Part shown: one piece after another, positions 17,520 to 24,093 of the stretch
Layout of the letters: every line of letters starts with the position of its first letter
Numbering within the stretch: position 1 is the stretch's first letter
Source of the DNA: Deltaproteobacteria bacterium
Lineage (GTDB): Bacteria; Desulfobacterota; JAFDIG01
Assembly (NCBI GenBank): GCA_019308145.1
Contig: JAFDIG010000008.1
Span: 1 to 33,061, forward strand
Direction of reading: 5' to 3'
DNA: 33,061 nucleotides
Notes under the pieces: model-generated
The model's database searches: none
Told to the model about the DNA's origin: nothing
Seen by the model: the letters and a program-made list of their open reading frames with translations, nothing else
Made by a program: the position numbers and the translations under genes

Positions 17520-17741
17520 TTACACAGGATCATATCCACCAGGATGAAAAGGATGACACTTCAGGATTCTTACTACTGTTTTTAAAGCTCCATGAAATAA
17601 ACCATATTTTTTAAAGGCAAGTTTGGAATATTCAGAGCAGGTGGGATAAAATCGGCAAGTATTTGGCAAAAAGGGAGAAACAAAACGTTGATATAAGTTT
17701 ATTATCTTTACAATTAAATAGATAAAGATATTACTTTTCAT
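17520..17741 (-). CDS. yidD: Membrane protein insertion efficiency factor YidD
   Basis: A 73-residue protein with an N-terminal amphipathic or hydrophobic helix and the family core: LYQRFVSPFLPNTCRFYPTC, then SEYSKLAFKKYG and the C-terminal HPGGYDPV. YidD is a small peripheral membrane protein that supports YidC-dependent insertion. The ATG at 17741 begins one base after the rnpA stop (17745-17743) and yields the normal length. An in-frame ATG at 17777 would overlap rnpA and add 12 residues, and is less likely. Confidence 0.92.
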   Translation of the reverse strand: MKSNIFIYLIVKIINLYQRFVSPFLPNTCRFYPTCSEYSKLAFKKYGLFHGALKTVVRILKCHPFHPGGYDPV

Positions 17742-17742
17742 T

Positions 17743-18282
17743 TTATAATAAATCAACTTCCTTTTTATAGAGCCCATTTTTTATAAGGCCCTCTTTTATC
17801 TCCTCACCAATTTCTAAAAGGGGGAGTTTTGAAACATTACTTTTTGCGATTATTATAATGTTTAACCCTTCTTTTATAAAGGATTTATTCTTGCGAAAAA
17901 ATTCTCTTATCCCCCTTTTTACCTGATTTCTCTTTACAGCGTTGCCGATCTTTTTCCCCACCGTAATCCCAATTTTCCTATTCTTTTCAGTACTTTTTAA
18001 AGCAAAGATAACAAAATGTGGGGTATTAATTTTAACCCCCTTTTTTTGGATATTAATAAATTCAGATCGTTTGGTAATTCTATTATCACGGGGAAAACTC
18101 TGATCAATTTTTATACTACAATCCTTTTTCTTTTTTTCTGTCTTCTTCTCTTTAAGATCTTTCTTCCAGCTTTTGTGCTCATTCGTAAAAGAAATCCGTG
18201 AGTTCTCTTCCTTCTCAAGTTGCTTGGCTGATAGGTTCTTTTCATAAAATCTACTCCGATTTTCTCTCTTACTAAATCTCAT
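17743..18282 (-). CDS. rnpA: Ribonuclease P protein component with long N-terminal extension that overlaps rpmH
   Basis: The protein subunit of RNase P, which matures tRNA 5' ends. The core starts at FPRDNRITKRSEF and includes the signature GNAVKRNQVKRGIREFF. From ATG 18282 it is 179 residues, against about 110-130 usually, because about 62 highly charged residues precede the core. This extension is encoded by the DNA that carries rpmH in the other frame. The rnpA frame has no ATG, GTG or TTG from 18281 down through the core start, so a short form would need a non-standard start. ATG 18309 would give 188 residues but lies inside the candidate promoter. The 18282 ATG has only a weak ribosome-binding site. 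Confidence 0.9.
   Translation of the reverse strand: MRFSKRENRSRFYEKNLSAKQLEKEENSRISFTNEHKSWKKDLKEKKTEKKKKDCSIKIDQSFPRDNRITKRSEFINIQKKGVKINTPHFVIFALKSTEKNRKIGITVGKKIGNAVKRNQVKRGIREFFRKNKSFIKEGLNIIIIAKSNVSKLPLLEIGEEIKEGLIKNGLYKKEVDLL
18111..18245 (-). CDS. rpmH: Ribosomal protein L34 (bL34), nested inside rnpA
   Basis: A 44-residue L34, a large-subunit protein that binds 23S rRNA. It begins MKRTYQPSNLRRKRTHGF, continues LLRMSTKAGRKILKRRR and ends KKRKRIVV, aligning with L34 throughout and at the usual length. It is read one frame off from rnpA and lies wholly inside it, covering the rnpA extension and stopping just before the RnpA core. GGAG at 18257-18254, 8 nt before the ATG, is a good ribosome-binding site, better than that of rnpA. 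L34 is normally just upstream of rnpA as a separate gene; full nesting is known from Thermus. Confidence 0.96.
   Translation of the reverse strand: MKRTYQPSNLRRKRTHGFLLRMSTKAGRKILKRRRQKKRKRIVV
18254..18257 (-). promoter_or_regulatory. Ribosome-binding site for rpmH
   Basis: GGAG with an 8-nt spacer to the rpmH ATG at 18245. It lies within the rnpA reading frame and supports L34 translation independent of rnpA initiation at 18282, 37 nt upstream. Confidence 0.7.
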
Positions 18283-18295
18283 TTTAAATTTACTT

Positions 18296-18323
18296 TTTAA
18301 ACATAACATCCAAGTTTTGTCAA
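18296..18323 (-). promoter_or_regulatory. Candidate promoter for the rpmH/rnpA-yidD-yidC-jag unit
   Basis: TTGACA (18323-18318) on the minus strand, a 16-nt spacer, and TTTAAA (18301-18296, 4/6 to the -10). A start near 18289 would exclude the ATG at 18309 and leave only a few bases before the ATG at 18282. The -35 is perfect, the -10 is weak. Confidence 0.45.
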
Positions 18324-18436
18324 GTTTTATATTTAACCTAAAATGAAAATTACTTTTAATAGTTTAGTTTGTCTCCTCTGTTTTGATTTTGTTGAAAAAA
18401 TTAATTCTAAAATTAAATTTTAATAAAAAATTTTAC

Positions 18437-18465
18437 TTGACATTAAAAATTTAGGCTTTTATAAT
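18437..18465 (+). promoter_or_regulatory. Perfect-consensus promoter of the LacI-ugp-glp locus
   Basis: TTGACA (18437-18442), 17-nt spacer, TATAAT (18460-18465). The last base of the -10 is also the first base of the double operator, so a bound repressor would cover the transcription start (near 18472). Confidence 0.85.
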
Positions 18466-18493
18466 TGTAAACGTTTACAGTAAACGTTTACAA
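18465..18493 (+). promoter_or_regulatory. Double palindromic LacI-family operator
   Basis: Two copies of the 12-bp palindrome GTAAACGTTTAC (18467-18478 and 18480-18491) are separated by one A (18479). With the flanking TT and AA, the whole 29 bp is itself a perfect inverted repeat around that A. AAACGTTT with a central CpG is the hallmark of LacI/CcpA-type sites. It sits between the -10 and the lacI-family ATG (18506), which predicts repression of the downstream unit, including the regulator itself. Confidence 0.85.
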
Positions 18494-18505
18494 TTTGAGG
18501 TTAAA

Positions 18506-19552
18506 ATGGGCTCAACCATTAAGGATGTAGCAAGATTAGCAGGGGTTTCAATTGCTACTGTTTCAAGGGTAATAAACTCCCCTGAAACAGTAAAAAAAGA
18601 GACAAGAGAAACGGTTCTCACTGCTATGAAAGAATCTGGGTATACTTATAACACTTTGGCAAGAAGCTTATCTACCAGAAAATCACTTTCCATTGGTTTA
18701 ATTGTTCCTTCTATTACCAACCCTATCTTTGCAGAATCTACTTTAGGAATTCAGGATTGTGCAAACAATTTTGGATATACTGTTTTGCTTGGTGATACTG
18801 ATTATGATTTTAAAAAAGAGGCAATGCTTATTAATGCTTTAAATGAAAGGCGTGTTGAGGGGCTGATCATTACTACCTCTTCTGTATCAAATCCTTATTT
18901 AAAGAAGTTTAAAGATGAAGATTTTCCTGTTGTTTTTATCTATAATACAACATTCTCTGAAGATTTCCATTTTGTTACAATAGATAATTTTAAAAGCGCT
19001 TATGAAATAATAAAGTATTTGATTGAATTAGGGCATAAAAGAATAGGGATGATAGCAGGCTATTTTGATATATCAGACAGGAGTTATGCCAGATGGCAAG
19101 GGTATGCTCAATGTTTAAAGGATCATGGTATTCCTCAAGATGATTCTTTAGTGGTTCAGGAAAGTTTTACTGCCCCAGCAGGAAAGGAAGCTATGAAATA
19201 TCTCCTTAAAATGAGCAAACCCCCTACTGCTGTTTTTTGCTCTAATGATTTTCTTGCTATTGGTGCTATGAGTGCTGTTTACGAAAAAGGTCTTAAGATT
19301 CCTGATGATATTTCCATCTGTGGCTTTGATAACATGGAGCTCTCATCACATATATATCCCCCACTAACTACGGTTGACCAACCTGCATATGAAATGGGGT
19401 ATAGAGCAATGGAGATTTTGATGAGGGTTATGGCTGGGGAAGTTACTGTTCCTCAACATATATTTTTGGATTATAAACTTATTATTAGGAATTCTTGTTC
19501 AACATTGAACCTTTTTACAAAAGGAAGGAAGCATGAAGAAAAAAGATTTTAA
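18506..19552 (+). CDS. LacI/GalR-family transcriptional regulator
   Basis: A 348-residue repressor-type protein. The N-terminal helix-turn-helix (about 4-24, TIKDVARLAGVSIATVSRVIN) is followed by the hinge helix (LARSLSTRKS, whose Leu normally wedges the central CpG of the operator). A type I periplasmic-binding-protein-like effector domain follows (about 62-340, IGLIVPSITNPIFAE to CGFDNMELSSHIYPPLTTV). It starts 13 bp after its double operator, and so is probably autoregulated and controls the ugp-glp genes. The effector could be glycerol-3-phosphate or a sugar phosphate; this is inference. Its last 20 bases overlap the following truncated gene, which has AGGAAGG upstream. Confidence 0.93.
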   Translation: MGSTIKDVARLAGVSIATVSRVINSPETVKKETRETVLTAMKESGYTYNTLARSLSTRKSLSIGLIVPSITNPIFAESTLGIQDCANNFGYTVLLGDTDYDFKKEAMLINALNERRVEGLIITTSSVSNPYLKKFKDEDFPVVFIYNTTFSEDFHFVTIDNFKSAYEIIKYLIELGHKRIGMIAGYFDISDRSYARWQGYAQCLKDHGIPQDDSLVVQESFTAPAGKEAMKYLLKMSKPPTAVFCSNDFLAIGAMSAVYEKGLKIPDDISICGFDNMELSSHIYPPLTTVDQPAYEMGYRAMEILMRVMAGEVTVPQHIFLDYKLIIRNSCSTLNLFTKGRKHEEKRF

Positions 19553-19841
19553 ACCATTGGTAATTTTAACAGTAACTCTTTTATTGCTAAGCCTTTTTTC
19601 AATTTTATCCTTTGCAAGAGAACCAAATTATATAATCTTTTACAACACTCCCCCTGAGTGGGCAAACTGGAAGTCTATTTTAGCTGCTTTTACAAAGGCA
19701 ACAGGGATTAGGGCACCTCATGATAACAAAAACAGTGGGCAGACATTGTCTCAACTTTTAGCAGAAAAAAACAATCCTCAGGCTGATGTGGCTTACATGG
19801 GTGTAACTTATGGAATAAAAGCAGCAGAAGAGGTTCTTTAA
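19533..19841 (+). pseudogene. N-terminal remnant of an ABC-type extracellular solute-binding protein
   Basis: A 102-residue open frame with a good ribosome-binding site and a clear signal peptide (1-28, ending SILSFA). The mature part (YIIFYNTPPEWANW, then a run ending NKNSGQTLSQLLAEKNN and PQADVAYMGVTYG) resembles the start of Fe3+/polyamine-like binding proteins, normally about 340-380 residues. About 70 percent is missing: it ends ...GIKAAEEVL then TAA. The DNA after the stop continues, one frame on, as the start of a TIM-barrel isomerase. This looks like an internal deletion that fused two genes. It would probably be made as a short secreted fragment without transport function. Confidence 0.75.
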
Positions 19842-19872
19842 TAAATATGTATCTACACTTCCTTTTTTAACA

Positions 19873-20649
19873 ATGCCAATTGATAAGGCAGTTGAATTTA
19901 TTATTTCATTGGATGTTACTATAATAGAACTTTTTATGGATGTCCCTTATGCACATCCTTATAATTTAAATAAAAAGATTATTAATAACCTAAATAAATT
20001 AAAAGATATGTATAATATTTCTTATTTCATCCATCCCCCTTGTTATGATTTAAATCCTGCTACTCTAAATAAATCTTTACAAAAAGAGATTATCACTCAA
20101 TATGTATATTCAATCAAACTTGCAGAAGAACTTGAAGCTCGTGGAATGGTAGTTCATTCAGGGCATCTTTCCTTACCAGAGGCAAATAGAGAGGAAGTTA
20201 TTAACTCCTCTATAAACTTTATAAAGAATTTAACTGAAGAGGCTTATAAAAGAGGGGTAAAATTGTTAATAGAGAATACAGGTTACGGGATAAATAGTCT
20301 CTTTAAAAATCATTTAGACTTTTTTGAATATTTAAAGAGATTAGAAACTGATCATCCAATATATTCTGTTTTAGATGTAGGGCATGCGTATCTACAAGGT
20401 TTTGATCTTATAGAAGCAGTAAAAAGCTTAAAAAAAATGATAGCTCATGTTCATTTGCATGACAATAAGGGAATAGCAGATGAGCACCTTCCTTTGGGCA
20501 AGGGAGTAATCCCTCTCGTGCCATTTATAAAAACATTAAAAAAAGAGGTAAATCCAGCTACTACAATGATAATAGAGATTGCTCCAAACCCCGTTGAAAA
20601 GGTATTGAAAAATCTGAAAAATTCTATAAGATTTGTTAAAGATATTTGA
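19873..20649 (+). CDS. Sugar phosphate isomerase/epimerase-like TIM-barrel protein (N-terminus affected)
   Basis: A 258-residue AP-endonuclease-2/xylose-isomerase-like TIM barrel. Visible metal-site elements are HSGHLSLPEAN, LLIENTGYG, LDVGHAYLQG, HVHLHDNKG and the final strand MIIEI. Family members normally start about 12-15 residues earlier with a beta strand. Here that strand (KYVSTLPFLT) is present in frame upstream (19843 onwards), but without ATG, GTG or TTG; the frame is open only from 19819. The usable ATG is 19873, so the product may lack beta-1 or be made by reinitiation or frameshift from the remnant gene. No ribosome-binding site precedes the ATG. The reaction is unknown. Confidence 0.72.
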   Translation: MPIDKAVEFIISLDVTIIELFMDVPYAHPYNLNKKIINNLNKLKDMYNISYFIHPPCYDLNPATLNKSLQKEIITQYVYSIKLAEELEARGMVVHSGHLSLPEANREEVINSSINFIKNLTEEAYKRGVKLLIENTGYGINSLFKNHLDFFEYLKRLETDHPIYSVLDVGHAYLQGFDLIEAVKSLKKMIAHVHLHDNKGIADEHLPLGKGVIPLVPFIKTLKKEVNPATTMIIEIAPNPVEKVLKNLKNSIRFVKDI

Positions 20650-20673
20650 AAATAAAATGATAAGGGGATAAAA

Positions 20674-21777
20674 ATGGCAAGCGTAAAGCTAAAAAATGTA
20701 TGGAAAAGATTTGGTAAGCTTGAAGCCGTCAAAAATTTTACACTTGATGTTGAAGATAAAGAGTTTGTTGTTTTAGTTGGGCCATCTGGCTGTGGGAAGT
20801 CAACTACATTAAGGATGATAGCAGGATTAGAAGAGATTACAGAGGGAACCATAGAGATAGGGGGGAAAATAGTAAATAAAATACCTCCAAAAGATAGAGA
20901 TATTGCTATGGTTTTCCAGAATTATGCCCTATATCCTCATATGAATGTTTTTAAAAATATGGCTTTTGGCCTAATGCTAAGAAAATTTCCAAGATCTGAA
21001 ATAGAGAAAAGGGTAAAAGAGGCAGCAGAAATATTAGGAATTACAGAACTTTTAAATAGAAAGCCAAGAGAACTTTCAGGGGGACAAAGACAGAGGGTAG
21101 CAGTAGGGAGAGCAATAGTAAGGAAGCCAGCTGTCTTTCTATTTGATGAACCTTTAAGCAATTTAGATGCAAAATTAAGAGTTCAGATGAGGGGGGAACT
21201 CTTAAAATTACATCATCAGCTTCAAACTACTGTTATATATGTAACTCATGATCAGATTGAAGCAATGACTATGGGCAGTAAAATCGTGATCATGAATAGT
21301 GGAAATATTATGCAGGTAGGAAACCCCATAGATGTTTATGATTATCCTCAAAATAAATTTGTTGCTGGTTTTATAGGAAGCCCACCAATGAATTTCATGG
21401 ATGTGGAACTGGTAAAAGAGGATTCTAAACTAATAATCAGATCCGCTGCATTTTCTTTTCCTGTACCAATAGAACTTGTTCCAAAGTATGAAAAATATTC
21501 AGGTGGCCGTTTTATTATGGGAATAAGACCAGAAAATATTTATGATATTGAATTCTTAAAAGAGTATTCTAAAGAATATGTAATGGATGTTAATGTTGAG
21601 CTAACCGAACCAATAGGTTCAGTTGTCTACATACAATTTCAATTAGGGAATAACAGCTTTATTGCTCAAGTTGATTCTCATACTAAAGCGAAACGTGGCA
21701 AAAAGATTCCACTCTATTTTGAGATGAGCAAAGTGCATCTTTTTGAAAGCGATCCCCCTCATAAAAGCATAGGATAA
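20674..21777 (+). CDS. ugpC: ABC transporter ATP-binding protein (UgpC/MalK type)
   Basis: A 367-residue ATPase. Walker A GPSGCGKST (36-44), Q82, signature LSGGQ (134-138), Walker B VFLFDEP (154-160) and H192 (THDQ) are present. A C-terminal regulatory OB/TOBE domain follows (about 240-365, IMGIRPENIYD). This CUT1-type ATPase energises carbohydrate or glycerol-phosphate importers. It precedes the binding protein and permeases and is followed by glpABC, so UgpC is favoured; MalK-type ATPases look alike. AAGGGG precedes the ATG. Confidence 0.88.
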   Translation: MASVKLKNVWKRFGKLEAVKNFTLDVEDKEFVVLVGPSGCGKSTTLRMIAGLEEITEGTIEIGGKIVNKIPPKDRDIAMVFQNYALYPHMNVFKNMAFGLMLRKFPRSEIEKRVKEAAEILGITELLNRKPRELSGGQRQRVAVGRAIVRKPAVFLFDEPLSNLDAKLRVQMRGELLKLHHQLQTTVIYVTHDQIEAMTMGSKIVIMNSGNIMQVGNPIDVYDYPQNKFVAGFIGSPPMNFMDVELVKEDSKLIIRSAAFSFPVPIELVPKYEKYSGGRFIMGIRPENIYDIEFLKEYSKEYVMDVNVELTEPIGSVVYIQFQLGNNSFIAQVDSHTKAKRGKKIPLYFEMSKVHLFESDPPHKSIG

Positions 21778-21785
21778 ATAAAAAT

Positions 21786-21794
21786 AAAAGGAGG
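21786..21794 (+). promoter_or_regulatory. Extra anti-16S sequence upstream of ugpB (STAB-SD-like)
   Basis: AAAAGGAGG followed by TGA matches the 16S 3' end almost perfectly, but no usable start codon follows. The final G is exactly 45 nt before the ugpB ATG, which has its own AAGGAGGTG at 21826-21834. A similar element precedes the TAXI binding-protein gene at the same distance. It resembles the mRNA 5' stabiliser (STAB-SD) known from Bacillus cry3A. Confidence 0.5.
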
Positions 21795-21839
21795 TGAACT
21801 TTTTAACCATTTTTTCAACCAACAGAAGGAGGTGTTAAG

Positions 21840-23132
21840 ATGAAATTATTTAAAATAACTTTAATTTTGGTAGCTTTAATTTTTGTATTAACTCCAATTG
21901 CTCATGCAAAAAAGGTAACCCTTAAATTCTACTATCCAGTTGGTGTTTCTGGTCCTCTTGTAAAGGTGATAAATGGTATGGTTGCTAAATTTGAAAAACA
22001 AAATCCTGATATTGATATAGAACCAATATATGCAGGCAATTATAACCAAACCATGCAGAAGGTTCAAACAGCGGTAATGGGAGGGAACCCACCTGATGTT
22101 GCTGTTGTTGAAATATCTGAATTATACTCTCTGCTTGCTATGGATGCTATTATTCCTCTTGATAAATATATCAACAAGGAAGGCGGTAAAGAATTTTTGA
22201 ACAACTTCTTTAAAGCTTTTTTAGGTAATGCCTATGGAACCGACGGTAAGATCTATGGATTTCCTTTTCAGCGATCTACTCCGGTTTTTTACTGGAACAA
22301 AGATATGTTTAAAAGGGCTGCGGATAAACTTAAAGCTAAAGGCTTAGATCCGAACCGTGCTCCAATAACTTGGGATGAGTTAGTAGAATATTCAAAAGCC
22401 TTAACCATAAGGAAAGGTGACAAGGTAAAACAATATGGTTTGATCATCCCTGGTGGATGGAATGATTGGATTTTTGAGGCATTTGCCAGACAGAATGGGT
22501 CTCAGCTGATGCTTGCTGATGGGAAAACTGTTACCTTTGATACACCTGAAAATTTGGAAGCATTAAAACTTTGGGTTGATTTGATGAGAAAGTATAAAAC
22601 ATGCCCAGTCTTAAGACCATGGAATATCACTCCAGATGATTTTATAGGAGAAGTAACAGCCATGATGTATTATTCTACAGGTGGTATGGCAAAGATCAGA
22701 AAAACTGCAAAATTTAATTTTGGTGTTGCCTTTATGCCAAAGAAAAAGCAGTTTGGAACCCCAGTTGGTGGTGGAGATTTTCATATCTTTAAAAAAATAC
22801 CTAAGTCACATCAAGATGCTGCATGGAAATTTATAAAATTTATGACTAATCCTGAAATGGCTGGCTATTGGTCAAGAGAATCAGGCTATATAGCAGTTAA
22901 TAAAAAATCTTATCAGCAACCTGAAATGATTGCTTTCTTAAAGAAATATCCTCAAATGACTGTTGCAAGAGATCAGTTAAAATATGCATATCCAAAGATG
23001 ATGGCGGTCAACTATCAGAAGATAAGAAATGCAATGACAACAAACTTAGATGCTGCTCTTGAAGGTACTAAAACACCTGAACAGGCATTAAAGGATGCTC
23101 AAAGGGAAATGGAAGAAGCATTAAAACAATAA
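21840..23132 (+). CDS. ugpB: Extracellular solute-binding protein, UgpB type
   Basis: A 430-residue periplasmic binding protein. A signal peptide of about 23 residues ends AHA; the mature protein starts KKVTLKFYYPVG. The family-1 fold shows NPPDVAVVE and a C-terminal stretch GGGDFHIFKK, then AAWKFIKFMTNPEMAGYWS. In UgpB the ligands are sn-glycerol-3-phosphate and glycerophosphodiesters; downstream glpABC supports this, though the binding residues cannot be checked here. It has a strong ribosome-binding site plus a second anti-16S element 45 nt upstream, and it is followed by a stem-loop, consistent with higher expression than the permeases. Confidence 0.85.
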   Translation: MKLFKITLILVALIFVLTPIAHAKKVTLKFYYPVGVSGPLVKVINGMVAKFEKQNPDIDIEPIYAGNYNQTMQKVQTAVMGGNPPDVAVVEISELYSLLAMDAIIPLDKYINKEGGKEFLNNFFKAFLGNAYGTDGKIYGFPFQRSTPVFYWNKDMFKRAADKLKAKGLDPNRAPITWDELVEYSKALTIRKGDKVKQYGLIIPGGWNDWIFEAFARQNGSQLMLADGKTVTFDTPENLEALKLWVDLMRKYKTCPVLRPWNITPDDFIGEVTAMMYYSTGGMAKIRKTAKFNFGVAFMPKKKQFGTPVGGGDFHIFKKIPKSHQDAAWKFIKFMTNPEMAGYWSRESGYIAVNKKSYQQPEMIAFLKKYPQMTVARDQLKYAYPKMMAVNYQKIRNAMTTNLDAALEGTKTPEQALKDAQREMEEALKQ

Positions 23133-23143
23133 CCCTTACATAA

Positions 23144-23174
23144 ACTGGGCTTCCCATTTTAAGGGAAGTCCAGT
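23144..23174 (+). promoter_or_regulatory. Intercistronic stem-loop between ugpB and ugpA
   Basis: A 12-bp stem (23144-23155 with 23163-23174, one G-U pair) closes a 7-nt loop. No T-tract follows, so it is not a standard terminator. It is more likely a 3' block to exonucleases that protects the ugpB message, comparable to REP elements after binding-protein genes. Confidence 0.7.
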
Positions 23175-23188
23175 ATAGGTGTTGAATA

Positions 23189-24070
23189 ATGAAAAGGTTA
23201 ATATTTAAATTTCGTTATTATCTATTCATTTTGCCAGGATTAATATTTCTTGGAGTTTTTACTTATTATCCCATTATTTGGGCAACTGATTTAAGTTTTA
23301 AGAGGTGGAATCTTTTGTGCCCAAAGCCTAAATTTGTAGGTCTGGAAAATTATATTAAGCTTATACATAATGATGTATTTTGGCTGGTACTAAAGAACAC
23401 AGCTATCTTTGTAACAGTAAGTATATTTCCAACCATGTTTTTTGCGATGGTTTTAGCTATTTTGATTGATGAGAGGATGAAAGGAAGAGTCTATTATATA
23501 TATAGTATATTTTATCCTACCTTAATACCAATGGCTGCTGCTGCTATGCTATGGGTATATATATATTCCCCAAATCTTGGCATACTAAATATTCTTCTTG
23601 CAAAAATTGGGCTTCCCAAACTTGGATGGTTAGGAAGCTCTAAAACATCCCTTTGGGCTTTAATTATCATGACGTTTTGGAAAAACCTCGGTTTTTTCAT
23701 GCTGATATATTTGGCAGGTCTTCAAAATATTAGTAAAGATCTTTATGAAGCCGCCTATCTTGATGGCGCAGGATGGTGGAAAAGACATTATAAGATCACT
23801 TTTCCATTACTGGGGCCTACCACTCTTTTTGTATTTATTACAGCAATTATTTTAACCTTTAGGGTTTTTGATCAGATAAATCTGATGACTGAGGGGGGCC
23901 CAGGAAATAGCTCAAATGTTATTGTATATTATATCTTTGAGAATGGATTCAAATTTATTGATATGGGTATTGCTTCTGCTTTAACTACTATACTTGTTGG
24001 AGTTCTTTTGATTTTAGTTCTTATTATATTTGGTATTTTTGGGAAAAGAATTACCTATGAGATGGAGTAA
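23189..24070 (+). CDS. ugpA: ABC transporter permease, UgpA/MalF type
   Basis: A 293-residue inner-membrane protein with six membrane segments. The EAA loop that docks the ATPase reads EAAYLDGAGWWKRHYKITFPLLGPTT (as two parts, EAAYLDGAG and ITFPLLGP). The N-terminus (YYLFILPGLIFLGVFTYYPI) is typical of this group. It pairs with the following permease to form the channel. It starts 56 bp after ugpB, beyond the stem-loop, with a weak ribosome-binding site (AGGTG), fitting lower translation than ugpB. Confidence 0.88.
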   Translation: MKRLIFKFRYYLFILPGLIFLGVFTYYPIIWATDLSFKRWNLLCPKPKFVGLENYIKLIHNDVFWLVLKNTAIFVTVSIFPTMFFAMVLAILIDERMKGRVYYIYSIFYPTLIPMAAAAMLWVYIYSPNLGILNILLAKIGLPKLGWLGSSKTSLWALIIMTFWKNLGFFMLIYLAGLQNISKDLYEAAYLDGAGWWKRHYKITFPLLGPTTLFVFITAIILTFRVFDQINLMTEGGPGNSSNVIVYYIFENGFKFIDMGIASALTTILVGVLLILVLIIFGIFGKRITYEME

Positions 24071-24093
24071 ATATTAAAGGAGATAAAAATAAG

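Noticed and set aside
18283..18309. ATG at 18309 as the rnpA start (188 aa)
   Set aside because: It lies within the spacer of the TTGACA promoter and has no ribosome-binding site; ATG 18282 is preferred, although an upstream transcript could allow it.
18310..18505. Possible oriC upstream of rpmH/rnpA
   Set aside because: The gap is AT-rich and next to origin-type genes, but I see no TTATCCACA-type DnaA boxes and no dnaA; the gap is explained by two divergent promoters and the LacI operator.
20451..20852. 133-codon open frame on the minus strand
   Set aside because: It is antisense to the isomerase and ugpC, both with clear family motifs, and its own translation is low-complexity and matches nothing I recognise.
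21796..21838. Short leader peptide starting at the GTG in the first GGAGGTG before ugpB
   Set aside because: The GTG overlaps the Shine-Dalgarno itself, so initiation there is not plausible; the equivalent GTG before the TAXI gene stops after two codons.
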